Assembly: GCA_026874595.1 (NCBI GenBank)
Contig: CM049307.1
Coordinates: 40,182,362-40,246,361, forward strand
Reading direction: 5' to 3'
Length of the DNA: 64,000 nucleotides
DNA from: Sipunculus nudus
Taxonomy: Eukaryota; Annelida; Sipuncula; Golfingiida; Sipunculidae
The notes beneath the pieces were generated by a model. That model did no database searches. It was not told the DNA's origin and was given only the letters and a program-made list of their open reading frames with translations. The translations under genes were made by a program, and so were the position numbers. This document shows, piece by piece, positions 1 through 12,060 of this stretch (the first letter of the stretch is position 1; each line of letters starts with the position of its first letter).

Positions 1-870
1 AAAATAACAAAAAAATACAGGTGGTGCCACCACTTTTTGGGAACTGACAAAACTGGTTATGGTCAATATTCAAAGCAAGTTTCATGATAATCCATGCATT
101 GATTATCAAGATACTGGAGGTTTTGTATCATATTTTTGATTATTCTGGGGTTTTTTTTCAAGCCCCATAGCTCAGAGGATATAGATCACAGTAACCTAAT
201 TTCAGGTTTCCAAGGAGATTTTTTTATCGACCTCCCTGGATATTCACATAGAAGTTCAAGTTGAGGACCAGCAGTTACAAATTTGTGCCCTGCTAACAGA
301 CGGCCAGAAAAAAATGGCCAAGATGGATGAACATTGGATACTCTCATGATAAGTGTGATTTTAATACGTAACTAACAGATGAAGTGATGGACACCATGCA
401 AATATGATTCTAGATGGTTCCACCAGTCAGATAAAGGTATCACAAACTAAGGATGAACATAATTTCAGGTTGATTTATCAAACCACTCCTGAGATATGAA
501 TGATTTTTCACCAAAAAAAGATGCACAGATGGACATGTAAAATTATAGATGGTGTCACAATTATGTTTTTTTACATTTGAGAAAAAAAAAACTATCCAAG
601 ATCTATTGAAAATTTTGGCAGATATATCAAACCACACCTGAGACAAGTGCATGGATGTATTATATGAAAATTTGTTTGTTGGTGGTGCTAAACTGGTCCT
701 ACAAAATTTTCAGGCTGATTTCTCAATCCACTCCTGAGATATGTGATTTTCACCTTTACGTGAGACATGAATGGATGTTGTGTGAAAAGTATTGCTGGTG
801 AAATTCAAATTCTTTACAAAAGTCAGTGGGTACCATTGATAATTTTATCTAATCAGAGTTTGCAAAACTG
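1..870 (+). mobile_element. Pearl/Helentron-like repeat (family A), cut by window start
   Basis: A GGTGGTGCCACC box at 20-31 is followed by sequence shared with 5285-5650. An AACAGACGG microsatellite-like stretch lies near 295. At least three core units follow, each containing a variant of CACTCCTGAGATATG (near 485, 640 and 732). There is no coding capacity. Family assignment is by resemblance to bivalve pearl-type elements and by shared sequence inside this window. Confidence 0.6.
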
Positions 871-1434
871 CTGGTGTGACACCTCAAATAATTGATCTTA
901 GGATGCGAAGCACACAACTTAATAAAATCAAAGACTATATTACCCAGTTAAAAATCCTTGTTACATTTTCACATTTTTAATTAAAAACAGTGCAAGAGTC
1001 CCAAGAATGAATCAGGCCATGAGTATATATTCCAACATGACTGTGGATGTGCAAGGTTTTGCAGGGATGTGTTTCAGGAAAATTTAGTACAACTAAATGG
1101 ACCTTGTTTCCATATGAGGCATGACATGTTTGAATTTAAAAGGAGCATGAACAAACTTTTTTTGATATATCAATAGCAAACACTGAAGCTATGAAATTCA
1201 TTAGTGTTAACATATTTAAAGAAACAAAAATAAAAGCAAATATTTTATTGAAGTCTGGTAAATTTCTTGGACTGACAGGATATTTTCTGCCTGTCTTGCA
1301 AACCTCAATAGTCTTGGAGGGGGAGGAATTCCTTTCATTTCAAGCCCTGGCTGAATATGACAACACACATTCCAGATCAAACGCTGTTTTGGGCTTCTTT
1401 CATTTTTTTTAGAAAAACAAAAACATATCACAGC
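871..1434. other. Non-coding, nothing recognised
   Basis: Simple AT-rich sequence. The small reading frames here overlap on both strands and carry no recognisable domain, splice pattern or repeat signature. Confidence 0.6.
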
Positions 1435-1660
1435 ATTTAAGCACAGGCACTTGAATCCCTATTTGTATTAAGCTTTCATATCCCCAGTGTTCTTAAAAAT
1501 ACTACGACAGAATCAGTTCAAAAGAACCAATTCTAAAACGGTAATACTATACTATAAGTGATAGTATGGTATGACCGTTTTACTATTGGTTCTTTTCTGG
1601 GGAACACTGGGGATATGAAAGCTTTATTATAAATAGGGATTCAAGCGCCTGTGATTTAAG
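1435..1660. mobile_element. Foldback MITE with 7-bp target duplication
   Basis: The body 1442-1653 begins CACAGGCACTTGAATCCC and ends with its near-perfect inverse; the outer arms pair over about 52 bp with few mismatches. The interior also pairs (AGAACCAAT near 1525 with its inverse near 1590), so almost the whole element can form one hairpin. ATTTAAG flanks it at 1435-1441 and 1654-1660, as a target-site duplication would. It is non-autonomous; the superfamily is unresolved, possibly hAT-related. Confidence 0.85.
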
Positions 1661-4600
1661 TCTGTCCCATTGTATCTGTCAATTCTGTCACTTCTTTTCA
1701 GAACCTATAAATGATTTTGTCTGTACAACTTGGTTGTAACATGTTTTTTCTTAAATAGTCCTGCATTTCTGAAGGCTAATTGTGGGGTAATATATTGTTA
1801 CAGAGTACACACTTATACATATACAGGTCTAAGGCGTACACTAATGTCCAGCCGTTAACTATTAGTTCTGGTCTCCGGTCTGATTGCGTGAGGGGCCATC
1901 CAGCCCAGCGTCTGCGCGATGAGGCTGATGGCTTCCCCTTGACCCCTGCTCATTATCCCATATGGATAGAGAGAGAAAGAGTGTTTTCTGTTAAAGTATA
2001 TTCTTCATTAGGAAGCAGGTCCTAATTTATATTTCTTAGAATAATATAGTATCAGGTGGGTCTCTTTGTTCTCTGTATGTACATATATGCCATGATACCT
2101 TACCTTATTTAATTTTCCAGTTATTAATCATTTTTCAGTTGATAAATTAAGATCCACATAGTATAATCTTAGTTTATTTCACATTACAAGTTAATTATAA
2201 TTCGTGAATACGTCACAATTAGTATTACTGATAAAGTGTTGTTTGAGCTATCTAGCAAGGTATTATTTATTGTTGAGCGTATAGTAGTCTTTGGATTATA
2301 TCCATTTTAAGCGTTAAGAAGAAACACAATTTTACTCTGACTGGACCAGATAGCGATAACAGCACCAGCCTTGCAACCCCTGTTTCGTTAAGGTTCTCAC
2401 TCATGCCTCTAGAATGTATAAGTATGCTGGGATGGCACTGAAAAGGTGTCAAGTCGGAGGTGTCAAGTCTCATGTAGCCTGCTGTTTTAATATATTTTAG
2501 TGTATGTGCATGGTGCGAAACTGTACGGCTTTAATATATTTGATTAAACATCGTCTTAACGTCTGTCTGGAGTTCGAGGTTTTCATGAGAGAACCTGCGA
2601 GTTGGCAACCCCTGACAATATTAGTTCCATGACCTGATTATCAATAGATAATATTTGTCCTTAAAGAAAGTGACACTACATTTTATTCCATAACATCATC
2701 AAGAGAAATATTCTTTTTAATTAATTTTTGAAAAATTCATAAATATAAAAATTTTCATAAATGGATCAAACAATCACTTTACACATAATAAAAAAATTGA
2801 TCTGACAACATTCTTAGCTATTTCTCAAAAACATATCTCATTTTGAGTAAGAGTATACAATGAGAATACTGAATTAGCAGTTTTTCAATTATTTTTCCCT
2901 AGAATTTCAAGCAAGGGACCCAATTACTCCCAATATAAAGAATTCCCAATCTAAAATACCTCTACACTCATGACAACAGTTGTCACTGCATGAGCTCACA
3001 GAACCACCCCCACCCACTTGTCTGGACTAAAAGCTTGTCATGTCACTTTTTTAGCTGTGAACTTAAAAAGGTCACAGCTCTTGATCAGCACTGATAAGGC
3101 TGGCATGCAGCACAGTCTGGCTGGAATGTGTCACAAAGGAACATGTGGATATAACATTCACTGTATGTTTATAATTAAACTTCACCAATTAAAGCACAAA
3201 GGAATAGTCATTTCTATCATGATATAGTTACACTGAATCAAGAGTTATTTTGCACAACAATTCCATGCATACACATGTTCACCATGCTTATACTACAAAA
3301 AATTCCAATTGTGATTACTTAGCATTTTACATATTTATATTTTAAATTCTTTTTACTGACATGAGACTCTTATCAGTCTTTCATAAACTGAGCTTGCAAG
3401 TGCATAGTGATATTCAATTATACTTCCCACATAGACTGTATGTATCATCAGAGACATTTATAAATGACAAAGATAACTTATAAAGTCTTATCAAGGTGGC
3501 AGACTTTGGTTCTTATCCATGCAAAAGTTCCAAGAGATTAAAGTTTCATCACCTTTTCATGACTTTCCATTTGAGAATCTTTTAAAAAATCAATAAAGTT
3601 AATGCAAAATTTCACACAAACTTCCCAATTCATGCATGGGCTGATGATTCCGTCTATAAGCACATATGGAAAGACCCATGAAGTTTCATATAGAAAAATC
3701 ATGTTTAAAAAGTTAAAACATTCTTGATACCCACTACATGATCTTTCTACACATAAAATATTCATTTGTGACATTGGCTTCTAGTGTAATTCATTTATGA
3801 CTATTTCTTGGCTTCTTTTATCTCTTTTTTACATCCTTAAGATTTAAGAACTTTTATGAGCATTTAACTGTACCATGTCATAAATTTGATGTTTTTATTG
3901 TGTATAGACTATTTAATCATACATAAGGTAACGTTAAAGGTGTCCTGAAACCTCAATACATGAATGATGTGATTTGACAAATGTTACATTAATTTATCAA
4001 ATATTCATGTTTCATAACTATACCAACAACTTCTCTTAAAAATCCCTGTTGAACCAGTGTAAGCTATATAAACTGCAGGGTATTTCAATTTTAACTGCAT
4101 GGTATAATGTATCTGGACTTTGTTTGGTAACCAGAATTTTGGATTGAATGAAACCTGCTTAAAGGTGCCTATTCCATTATATGACATCTATTAACTAAAA
4201 ATAATCTTTGAACCTTTCATTAAATCAGGCCAGAAAAGGCAGTTCCCATCACACACAAGCTTTCATTTTATTTTTAAAACATGTGGGGGGCCTTTCAAAA
4301 TTATCCAAACATATTCATCAAGGACACCTGGTGGCAAGTCAAACTAACTTGAGCTTTGCAAATGTCATTTTGCTACTTGTGATCTTTCATATTCTGCTCA
4401 CAAACCATCTTAGGTTACATGTTTCTTTTCTGTTTGTCTACATTGCCAGATGTACCATGTTTAATAAAAGCTTATAGATAAACAAGCTCAGACATTCATG
4501 ACAGAGATATCATAAAATCCTTTCTTTACAGGAGTTACCAAAAGTTCATTAATTTTTAAGCAGAGTAAGCCAGAAATATCATAAATTCTACATCAAAGGT

Positions 4601-4859
4601 ACATCAATAGCTGGCTAAAATTTAAAAAAAAGTTTGTGCTTCTGCTTGAATCCAAACAAAACAAGGCCTACAGGCCTAATAAGAACCTGTGCATTGGGAA
4701 ATACACCAGCTATAATGCTTCAATGCTGGACCATTACTTCTCATGTATATGAACAATGCAGGTACAAAGCATTTTGAATATGAGACAATTACACAAACAT
4801 CAATGCTGAAATTCCGGCATGGGTGCACACAACACCACTAGGGACCCATGGGTCTCAAC
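1661..4859. other. Non-coding interval, nothing assignable
   Basis: AT-rich single-copy-looking DNA. A somewhat GC-richer patch at 1840-1960 gives a short reading frame with no recognisable similarity. A 14-bp AGGTGTCAAGTC direct repeat lies near 2450. I found no exon, RNA gene or clear transposon end. Confidence 0.5.
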
Positions 4860-6010
4860 GCTCAGCTGAATTAGTCTATAAGGATATTTTTAAAGAAATT
4901 TTTCAGAATGACAGTCCTGTGACCTTAACCAATGACCTTGTGACCAAAAAATCTTAGAACTTAATATCCTTGAACTTGCAGCATTAGGATTATTGTAACA
5001 ATCTTTTAAAAAGTGACCTTGACCTCTGACCAAATAACCTCAAATTCTACAGGTTTCCTCACTTTAGGCAAGTAAGCCATGTGTGAATGTTGGAAAGTTC
5101 AGGATGTAAAGTTTGATTTACAGTGCATCCACAATCTTTTTAAAATGTGGCTCCTGTGACCTTCAACTTAGATTGCTGGACCCTGGTAATCAAAATGAAT
5201 TTACTTATGTGGTTGGTCATTATTAAATCAAGTTTGAAGCCAGTTTATTTTTAGAAAATAAATAGAAAAATATTCGTTGAAATAGAAAAAATACAGGTGG
5301 CGCCACCACGTTTCAGGAACTGACAAAACTAGTCATGGTCAATATTCAAGGCAAGATTCATGACAAACCATGCATTAATTATCAAGATATTGGAGGTTTT
5401 GTATCAAATTTCTTACTATTCTGAGGGGGGTACTTTCAAGCCCCATAGCTCAAAGGATATAGGTCGCAGTGACCTAATTTCTGGTTTCCAAGGAGATTTA
5501 TTATTGACCTCCCTGGATTATCACTTAGAAGTTTCTAGGACCAGCTGTAACGATTTTTGCCCTGCTAACAGACGGCCGGATATCCATATGGACAACAAAC
5601 AAAGCGCCATTCCTCCACCTCAGTTGACTTACAGTCAGCTGAGCTAAAAATGATTGTAGCTGGCACCACCAGTCTTGTATACAATGAAGCTATCAGAGAT
5701 ATATACATATGCCCAAGTTCAGACTGATATATAAAACCCCTCCTGAGAAATAAGCAGGGACACACACTGTGCAAAAATTATAGTAGGTGGCACCACCAGT
5801 CTTGTATACGACACAGCTATTCAATAGGTATAAATATGCCCAATTTCAGGATGATATATCAAATTCCTCTATAGAAATAAGCAGGCACAAATGTCACACA
5901 CTGTGCAAAAGTCACTTTAGGTGGTGACACCTGTCTTGTGAACGAGAAACCCATCAAAGACGCATTGACAGGTCAAAATATCAGGCCAATACATCAAACT
6001 TACCTTAAGT
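4860..6010 (+). mobile_element. Pearl/Helentron-like repeat (family A), decayed
   Basis: Cores at 4915-5175 contain repeated TGTGACCTT motifs. A box GGTGGCGCCACC at 5296-5307 starts a segment of roughly 80 percent identity to window positions 20-360. An AACAGACGG tract at 5566 leads to a right end, GAGCTAAAAATG, near 5650. Further cores with boxes at 5786 and 5920 follow, suggesting tandem or nested copies. No open frame of note. Confidence 0.65.
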
Positions 6011-6054
6011 CTGATGCATGGGGCTGACCACGCTTAGGTGAGATAGGCAGTTGC

Positions 6055-6440
6055 CCCGAGTGAAGTGTGACAAATTTGCTTGCTCAGGCTACTGCACTGA
6101 GTGAACTCATGACCTGCACCTGGCTAGACTGGGTGAACTTTTGACCTGTACCTGGCTGCACTGAGTGAACTCTTGACCTGCTGCCTGATCTGATACAGTT
6201 GGCAGTCTGCCAAAGCTATAAATAGATTGGCTGCACATGCAGCCCTGAGAGGCATGACACCCATGAGGTGATCACATGGTGCCATGAGGTGTTCACATGA
6301 CACCCATGAGGGGATCACATGCCTTGTGCTTGGCTGCACTGACTGAACTCTTGACCTATATCTGGCTGCACTGAATGAACTCTTGATCTATTGCCAAATC
6401 TGAAACAGTTGGCAGTTTCTTAACCTATTTAAATATACAG
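6055..6440. repeat. Degenerate ~37-bp minisatellite with a larger internal duplication
   Basis: Units built on GTGAACTCTTGACCTG and CCTGGCTGCACTGA recur from about 6097 to 6390. A compound segment ending in CAGTTGGCAGT occurs near 6196 and again near 6402. A short palindromic stretch, CACCCATGAGGTG, is repeated between them. Confidence 0.65.
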
Positions 6441-6649
6441 ACACAATCTTAGCCTGTTGGCAAATCTGTTTACACATACTGAAAGACTTTGGCTGATATG
6501 CATTTTTTTCAAGCTAACATATTCATAAACTTTTATCAAAATATCTAGAATAATAAAAGATGCAGTTTTTTTTATAAATAAGCTGAATCCCACAACATTT
6601 GATATATGACAGATTATTGCATAAAATCTGGGGATGGTAGTTCCTGCTA

Positions 6650-8326
6650 TTCTGAGAAATTATGGGTTAATGTACAGATGACCAATGACCCTCATACGAA
6701 AAAAGGTCAATGCAGGTGACCACCAATACCTGAATTTCATATATGGCTCATGTGACCAACACTGGCAGAAAATTTGGTGATGATAGCTCCGGCCGTTTCT
6801 GAGATTGTCATTTTAGTATGCTTTTTCGAACAGATGACTAGGTTCAACTTCCTGTAATTCGGCAAAAATTCACTGAACTTGAACCATCTGAACAAACTTG
6901 AGAGAGATGATATAAAAGATTGTTCCTGTTGAATATTGAACAAATTGGCTTGAGCGTTTCGTCGGAGAAGATTTTTTAAAAGTTTTTTTTAGCTTTTTCT
7001 CTATAAAATCTGAGAAAATGCAGATTTTTTCAGATGGCTAATTTTTTGCATTAAATTTCATGATGCTAGCTCCAGTCAAACCAATAGTATGAGTTAATGT
7101 ATACCTGTGATTGTAAACATTGCCTGGCATGAGGAATATCTAAAATCATAAATCTACATTTTTTAAAAGTTTTTAAAAAACATTCTTGTCAATATTAACC
7201 AAAGATAACATGAAATCTAAATGTCTGGAGGTATGATGTCACAGATGCTGATAAACTGGTTCGAAGCTAGATGTATCTGCTTCACACAGCTAACATATAT
7301 GGTAAAATGACTCAATTCAATCTTTATTATTTAGCCAAAATTCATTTTTTGGAACCATAAAAGACAATTAATTATTATAAAAATTATTCAGGGGATTATT
7401 CTTGTAAAATATTAAACAAATTGGCCTCAGTGGCGTCAGTCAAAAAAATGTTTTGCATGTTTATAACTCATATGGGAAAATAAAGCAAAATGGCTAACTC
7501 AGCCAAAAATCACTGAACCAAAACCATTTGAACAAACTTGAATAATCAACATCTAAGGATAATTAATGTGTGAGATTTAAGAATTTGGCCCAGTGGTTTT
7601 TAAGAAGAAGATCTTGGTAGCCGCTGAGCTAAAATGGGCTGTTATGGCATATGACTAAATTCAGCTTCCCATAACTCAGCCAAAGTTCACTGAACTGAGA
7701 CCATTTGAACAAACTTCAGAAAGCACTACCCTAGGATCATTTCTGAGTGATATTAAACAATTTGGCCATATAGTTTCAGAGAAGAAGTTTTTTGTAGCTG
7801 TCAGTATGATATGGGCACTGATGACCCCCGTACAAAAAAAGGCCGATGCAGGTGGCGCCACCAATACCTCAATATCAGATATGACTCATGTGACCAACAT
7901 TAGCATAAAATTTTTGTGATGATAGCTCCAGCCGTTTCTAAGATTGTAATTTTAGTATGCTTTTTTGGACAGAAGACTAAGTTCAACTATCTGTAACTCT
8001 GCCAAAAATCACCAAACTTAAACCATTCGAACAAACTTGAGAGAGATTGTTCCAAGGATCATTTCAGTGAAATATTGGACAATTTGGCTGAACAGTTTTG
8101 GAGAAGAAGATTTTTAAAGCTTTTTTAGCTTTTCCCCTATAAAATCTAAGAAAATGCAGTTAGCCAAAAAATAAGCAAAATCCGATAGAGTTTTTTAGAT
8201 GACTAATTCTTTGCATAAAATTTCCTGATGCTAACTCTTGCCGTTTTTAAGATAGTATAGGTTAACGGACGGACGATGGACGCCGCCACACCATCGCATA
8301 AGCTCACAGGTTTGCTAAAAAATAAA
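6650..8326 (+). mobile_element. Pearl/Helentron-like repeat (family B)
   Basis: A roughly 370-bp core containing ATGATAGCTCC(A/G)GCCGTTTCT occurs at about 6690-7060 and again at 7830-8230, with related cores between them. One palindromic box is intact at 7851-7862. The right end has ACGGACGGACGATGGACGCC at 8265-8284, a CATAAGCTCAC step and a terminal GCTAAAA near 8326, as in bivalve pearl-type elements. No long frame; non-autonomous. Confidence 0.7.
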
Positions 8327-9239
8327 ATAGTTACCAAAACATGTATGGTGCATGTGAATACAATGAAGCTGGAAAATTTGAGAGAAAAAGGAAATATTCA
8401 CGGTATTAAACTGTTGTGAATTGCCTGACAAGAATCTGTATCTTAGTGACATGTTTAGGCTGTCTTGAGGAGAGTACCCCCCTCTTCTTGTCTGAAGGGA
8501 GTTCTAACTCTCAAGAAATGTGATTTTTTTCTGATTTAACTGCCTCCCTTTTTTAATGCTAACAAAGTTTACTATGTATATATCTGCAGAATTCCATTCC
8601 AGTTTAAGACTTACTGATAGGGAATAGCACACGCTTTCTCTCATTTTATATCCTGGTGATAACCAGGCCTGGTGACTACTGCTCATGTGGGCTCTGAGTG
8701 TGTAGTCTTCCCCATTGCTGGGTGAACCACCAAGGAACCCCTGAAAAGTAACTCAATATGTATATTAATATAATAATACAATAATAAGATCATTCTTAAG
8801 CAGGTTTAACAGGCATCACTACCTGTAGCAAGGGCATTATGAAGGTTAGCCAGAACCTGGAAAGTGGAGATGCAAATCCAAAATTTTCAGTTCAGCAGTT
8901 CAGTATATTTAATATTTTATCTATAGTCTGCTAAGAAAAATGCCAATGGGCCAAAAAATAAAGAACCTACATTCTACATCTTTTGGTCAATTCTTTTCCA
9001 TGATGATAACATAAATGGAAAACCAGGAGGAAGACAGAAGATGACAGAGACGTTGTTCATGTCAGTGGTGCATGTCATCCTGTGTTAGATGAAGAGTGTC
9101 AGGAATCATATTCAAGCACCATGTCACGCTGAGGATCCTCTGTTACTCTATCTCAGTTTTAGCCCGTGGTGCACTTAACCCTGACCTTAAAATATACACA
9201 GACTTACAACAGAAAATAATATAGTGTCATTTTGGGGGA
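8327..9239. other. Non-coding, nothing recognised
   Basis: No repeat ends, exons or RNA genes seen. Confidence 0.5.
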
Positions 9240-9545
9240 CTTGACCTGTGTGTGCAGTGTTAACAAGAGTAACAAGGCAGCGTGTCTGGAGGCTGCCAAC
9301 AGAATTCCCCGGGAGGTCCCTCCGTGCTTTGTGGAACGTGCCAGTAGTACTATAGTTGTACTACGACCACTCAGCGCTGACAAGTGACACGGCTGATACA
9401 GAGGGTGACAGATGGTGCCCCAGCAGCTGTGGCGGTCTGCTCTATGAGCTGGCAGCTTGCTGGATTAGCTGACAGCCGGGTTCTTACAGGTGGTAGCAGT
9501 AAGCGACACGGTGACCTGCTTCAGCATGCTAAACTGTATACACAT
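9240..9545. other. GC-elevated non-repetitive segment
   Basis: It is notably richer in G+C than its flanks, with several AGCTG/CAGCTG and GACACGG motifs and no long reading frame. This composition would suit a conserved non-coding (enhancer-like) element or an old exon of a non-coding transcript, but I recognise nothing specific. Confidence 0.3.
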
Positions 9546-9667
9546 ACATAATGTTGTTGTTATTTTTTATTTCTCTGTATACATAAGCTGTTTTATTATG
9601 TTTGTAAATAAAATAAAGTCAATGGTTTAGTATTAGTAAATATTTGGCAACAAATATACACATAACT

Positions 9668-9730
9668 GTTTCTAACTCAGGTCAGCTTATGAAGTCATCA
9701 GAAGCTGACCTGAGTTAGAGAATGAGAAAC
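9668..9730. repeat. Perfect 18-bp inverted repeat with 13-nt loop
   Basis: TCTAACTCAGGTCAGCTT at 9671-9688 is exactly complementary to 9702-9719. After a short bulge the pairing extends with GTTTC (9668-9672) against GAAAC (9726-9730). The hairpin is of small-RNA-precursor size, though shorter than a typical pre-miRNA. Confidence 0.8.
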
Positions 9731-10249
9731 AGCACAGAGAATGGCAAATAACATTTCTTTCACTTTGAACTGAACCTGGCAACGTTATATCAATATTCTG
9801 TAGGATATGAAAACCTGAGTAGTACACTGTATCTCAAAAGAAAATTACCACATGTTAACTTCCCTGGTATGGGCACAAATGCATGATATTCACTTTTTAT
9901 AGTGCTTGCCCCATTAGGGAAAATACCATCCAGCTTTTACCTGAATTACTTACATATGGGTTTGCCCTATAAAAATCAGTAAATGTGCCCAGGTTGCAAA
10001 GTGTGCTCTATTTTGTCAGCTTTATTGTATATTAAGACAACAGGTAATTTAGGTTAATGATGTATTATCAATATATTTGAATGGGACAAACAAATCGGGA
10101 ATTTCATTGAAATATAAGGTAAAGTTTTCAACTTAATCCACTTATTGGACAGGGCTAGTAGGTCTAAGGAGGTGGTCTTATTTGTCCTTCTACTATTTTC
10201 AATCTCTTATTTGTCTTGGGCAACATGGCAACTGTTAATCTTGAGCCTT

Positions 10250-12060
10250 GGGAAAACCTGAGAAGACGAATAACCAGGGGAGGTTAATGTCTCCCAGAAT
10301 TAGAGAAGACGAGTGGCTCTTCAGTTAATTAGCCCAGCCTCATGGGCTGTACATGGGCAGGTAAATGTCTCCTAGATCTAGAAAAGATGAGTACAGGAGC
10401 AGGTCAATGTCTCCTGGAGCTAGAGAAGTTGAATAAATGGACAGGTTAATAACACCCAGATATAGAAGACGAGTACATGAGTAGGTTAATGTGTCCCAGA
10501 TCTATAAGATGAGTACATGACCAGATTAATGTCTCCCAGATTCATATGAGTACATGGGCAGGTTAATGTCACAAAGATCTAGAAGATGAGTACATAAGCA
10601 GGTTAATGTCTCTCAGATCTAGAGAAGATGAGTACATGAGAAGGTTGATGTCCCTCAGATCTAGAGAAGACCAGTTCATGGACAGGTATATGTCTCACAG
10701 ATTAAGAGAAGATGAGTACATGAGCAGGTTAATGTCTCCCAGATTTAGAGAAGATGAGTTATGACCAGGTTAATGTCTTCCAGATCTAGAGAAGTTGAGT
10801 AAAAGAGCTGGTTAAAGTCTCTGAGAAGTAGAGAATATGTGTACATGATCAACCAAGTTAATATCTGCCAGATTTAGAGAAGATGAGTACATGAGCAGGT
10901 TAATGTCTACCAGATCTAGAGAAGACAAGAACATGACCAGGTTAATGTCACAAAGATCTAGAAGATGAGTACATGACCAGGTTAATGTCTAACAGATCTA
11001 GAAGATGAGTACATGACCAGGTTAATGTCTAACAGATCTAGAAGATGAGTACATGACCAGGTCAATGTCTAACAGATCGAGAAGATGAGTACATGGGCAG
11101 GTTAAGGTTTCCCAGATCTAAAGAAGATGACTACAGGAACAGGTTAATGTCTCCCAGATTAAGAGAAGATGAGTACAGGAACAGGTTAATGTCTCCAAGA
11201 TTAAGAGAAGATGAGTACATGAACAGGTTAATTTCTCCCAGATTAAGAGAAGATGAATTCAGGAACAGATTTATGTCTCCCAGATCTTGAAGATGAGTAC
11301 ATGACTAGGTCAATGTCTCCCAGATCCATATAAGATGAGTACATGAGCAGGTTAATGTCTCCAAGACCTAAAGAAGATGACTACAGTAACAGATTAATGT
11401 GTCCAAGATCCATATAAGATGAGTACATGGGCAGGTTAATGTCTCCCAGATCTAGAAAAGATAACTACAGTAACAGGTTAATGTGTCCCAGATCTTGAAG
11501 ATGAGTACATGGGCAGGTCAATGTCTCCCAGATCTAGAGAAGATGAGAACATGACCAGGATAATGTCTCCCAGATCCATATAAAATGAGTACATGGGCAG
11601 GTAAATGTCACCTAGACCTAGAAGATGAGTACTTGGGCAGATCAATGTCTCACAGATCTAGAAAAGATGACTATGTATACAGTAACAGGTTAATGTGTCC
11701 CAGATCTTGAAGATGAGTATATGGGCAGGTCAATGTATCTCAGATCTAGAGAAGATGAGTACATGACCAGGTTAATGTCTCCAAGATCCATATAAGATGA
11801 GTTCATGGGCAGGTTTGTCTCCCTGATCCATTTAAGATGAGTACATGGGCAGGTTAATGTCTCCAAGATCCATATAAGATGAGTACATGGGCAGGTTTGT
11901 CTCCCTGATCCATTTAAGATGAGTACATGGGCAGGTTAATGTCTCCAAGATCCATATAAGATGAGTACATGGGCAGGTTTGTCTCCCTGATCCATTTAAG
12001 ATGAGTACATGGGCAGGTTAATGTCTTCAAAATCTAGAGCAGATGAGTACCTGGCTATTG
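10250..12060. repeat. Minisatellite, ~39-44-bp unit, about 40 copies
   Basis: The unit combines AGATGAGTACATG, GGCAGGTTAATGTCTCC and CAGATCTAGAGA, repeated head to tail with 5-20 percent divergence and length variants. Four adjacent 42-bp copies at 11120-11290 keep a reading frame with a 14-residue period (LREDEYRNRLMSPR-like). From 11781 to 12030 two unit variants alternate as an 82-bp higher-order repeat. Confidence 0.95.
11781..12030. repeat. 82-bp higher-order repeat inside the minisatellite
   Basis: CCAAGATCCATATAAGATGA starts at 11781, 11863 and 11945, exactly 82 apart. A short variant lacking TTAATG (GGCAGGTTTGTCTCCC) lies between them. The near-identity of the three dimers, compared with the divergence of other units, points to recent unequal exchange. 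Confidence 0.9.

Noticed and set aside
11093-11290. 65-codon frame with 14-residue repeats
   Set aside because: It lies wholly inside a minisatellite whose other units break the frame; treated as a repeat artefact.
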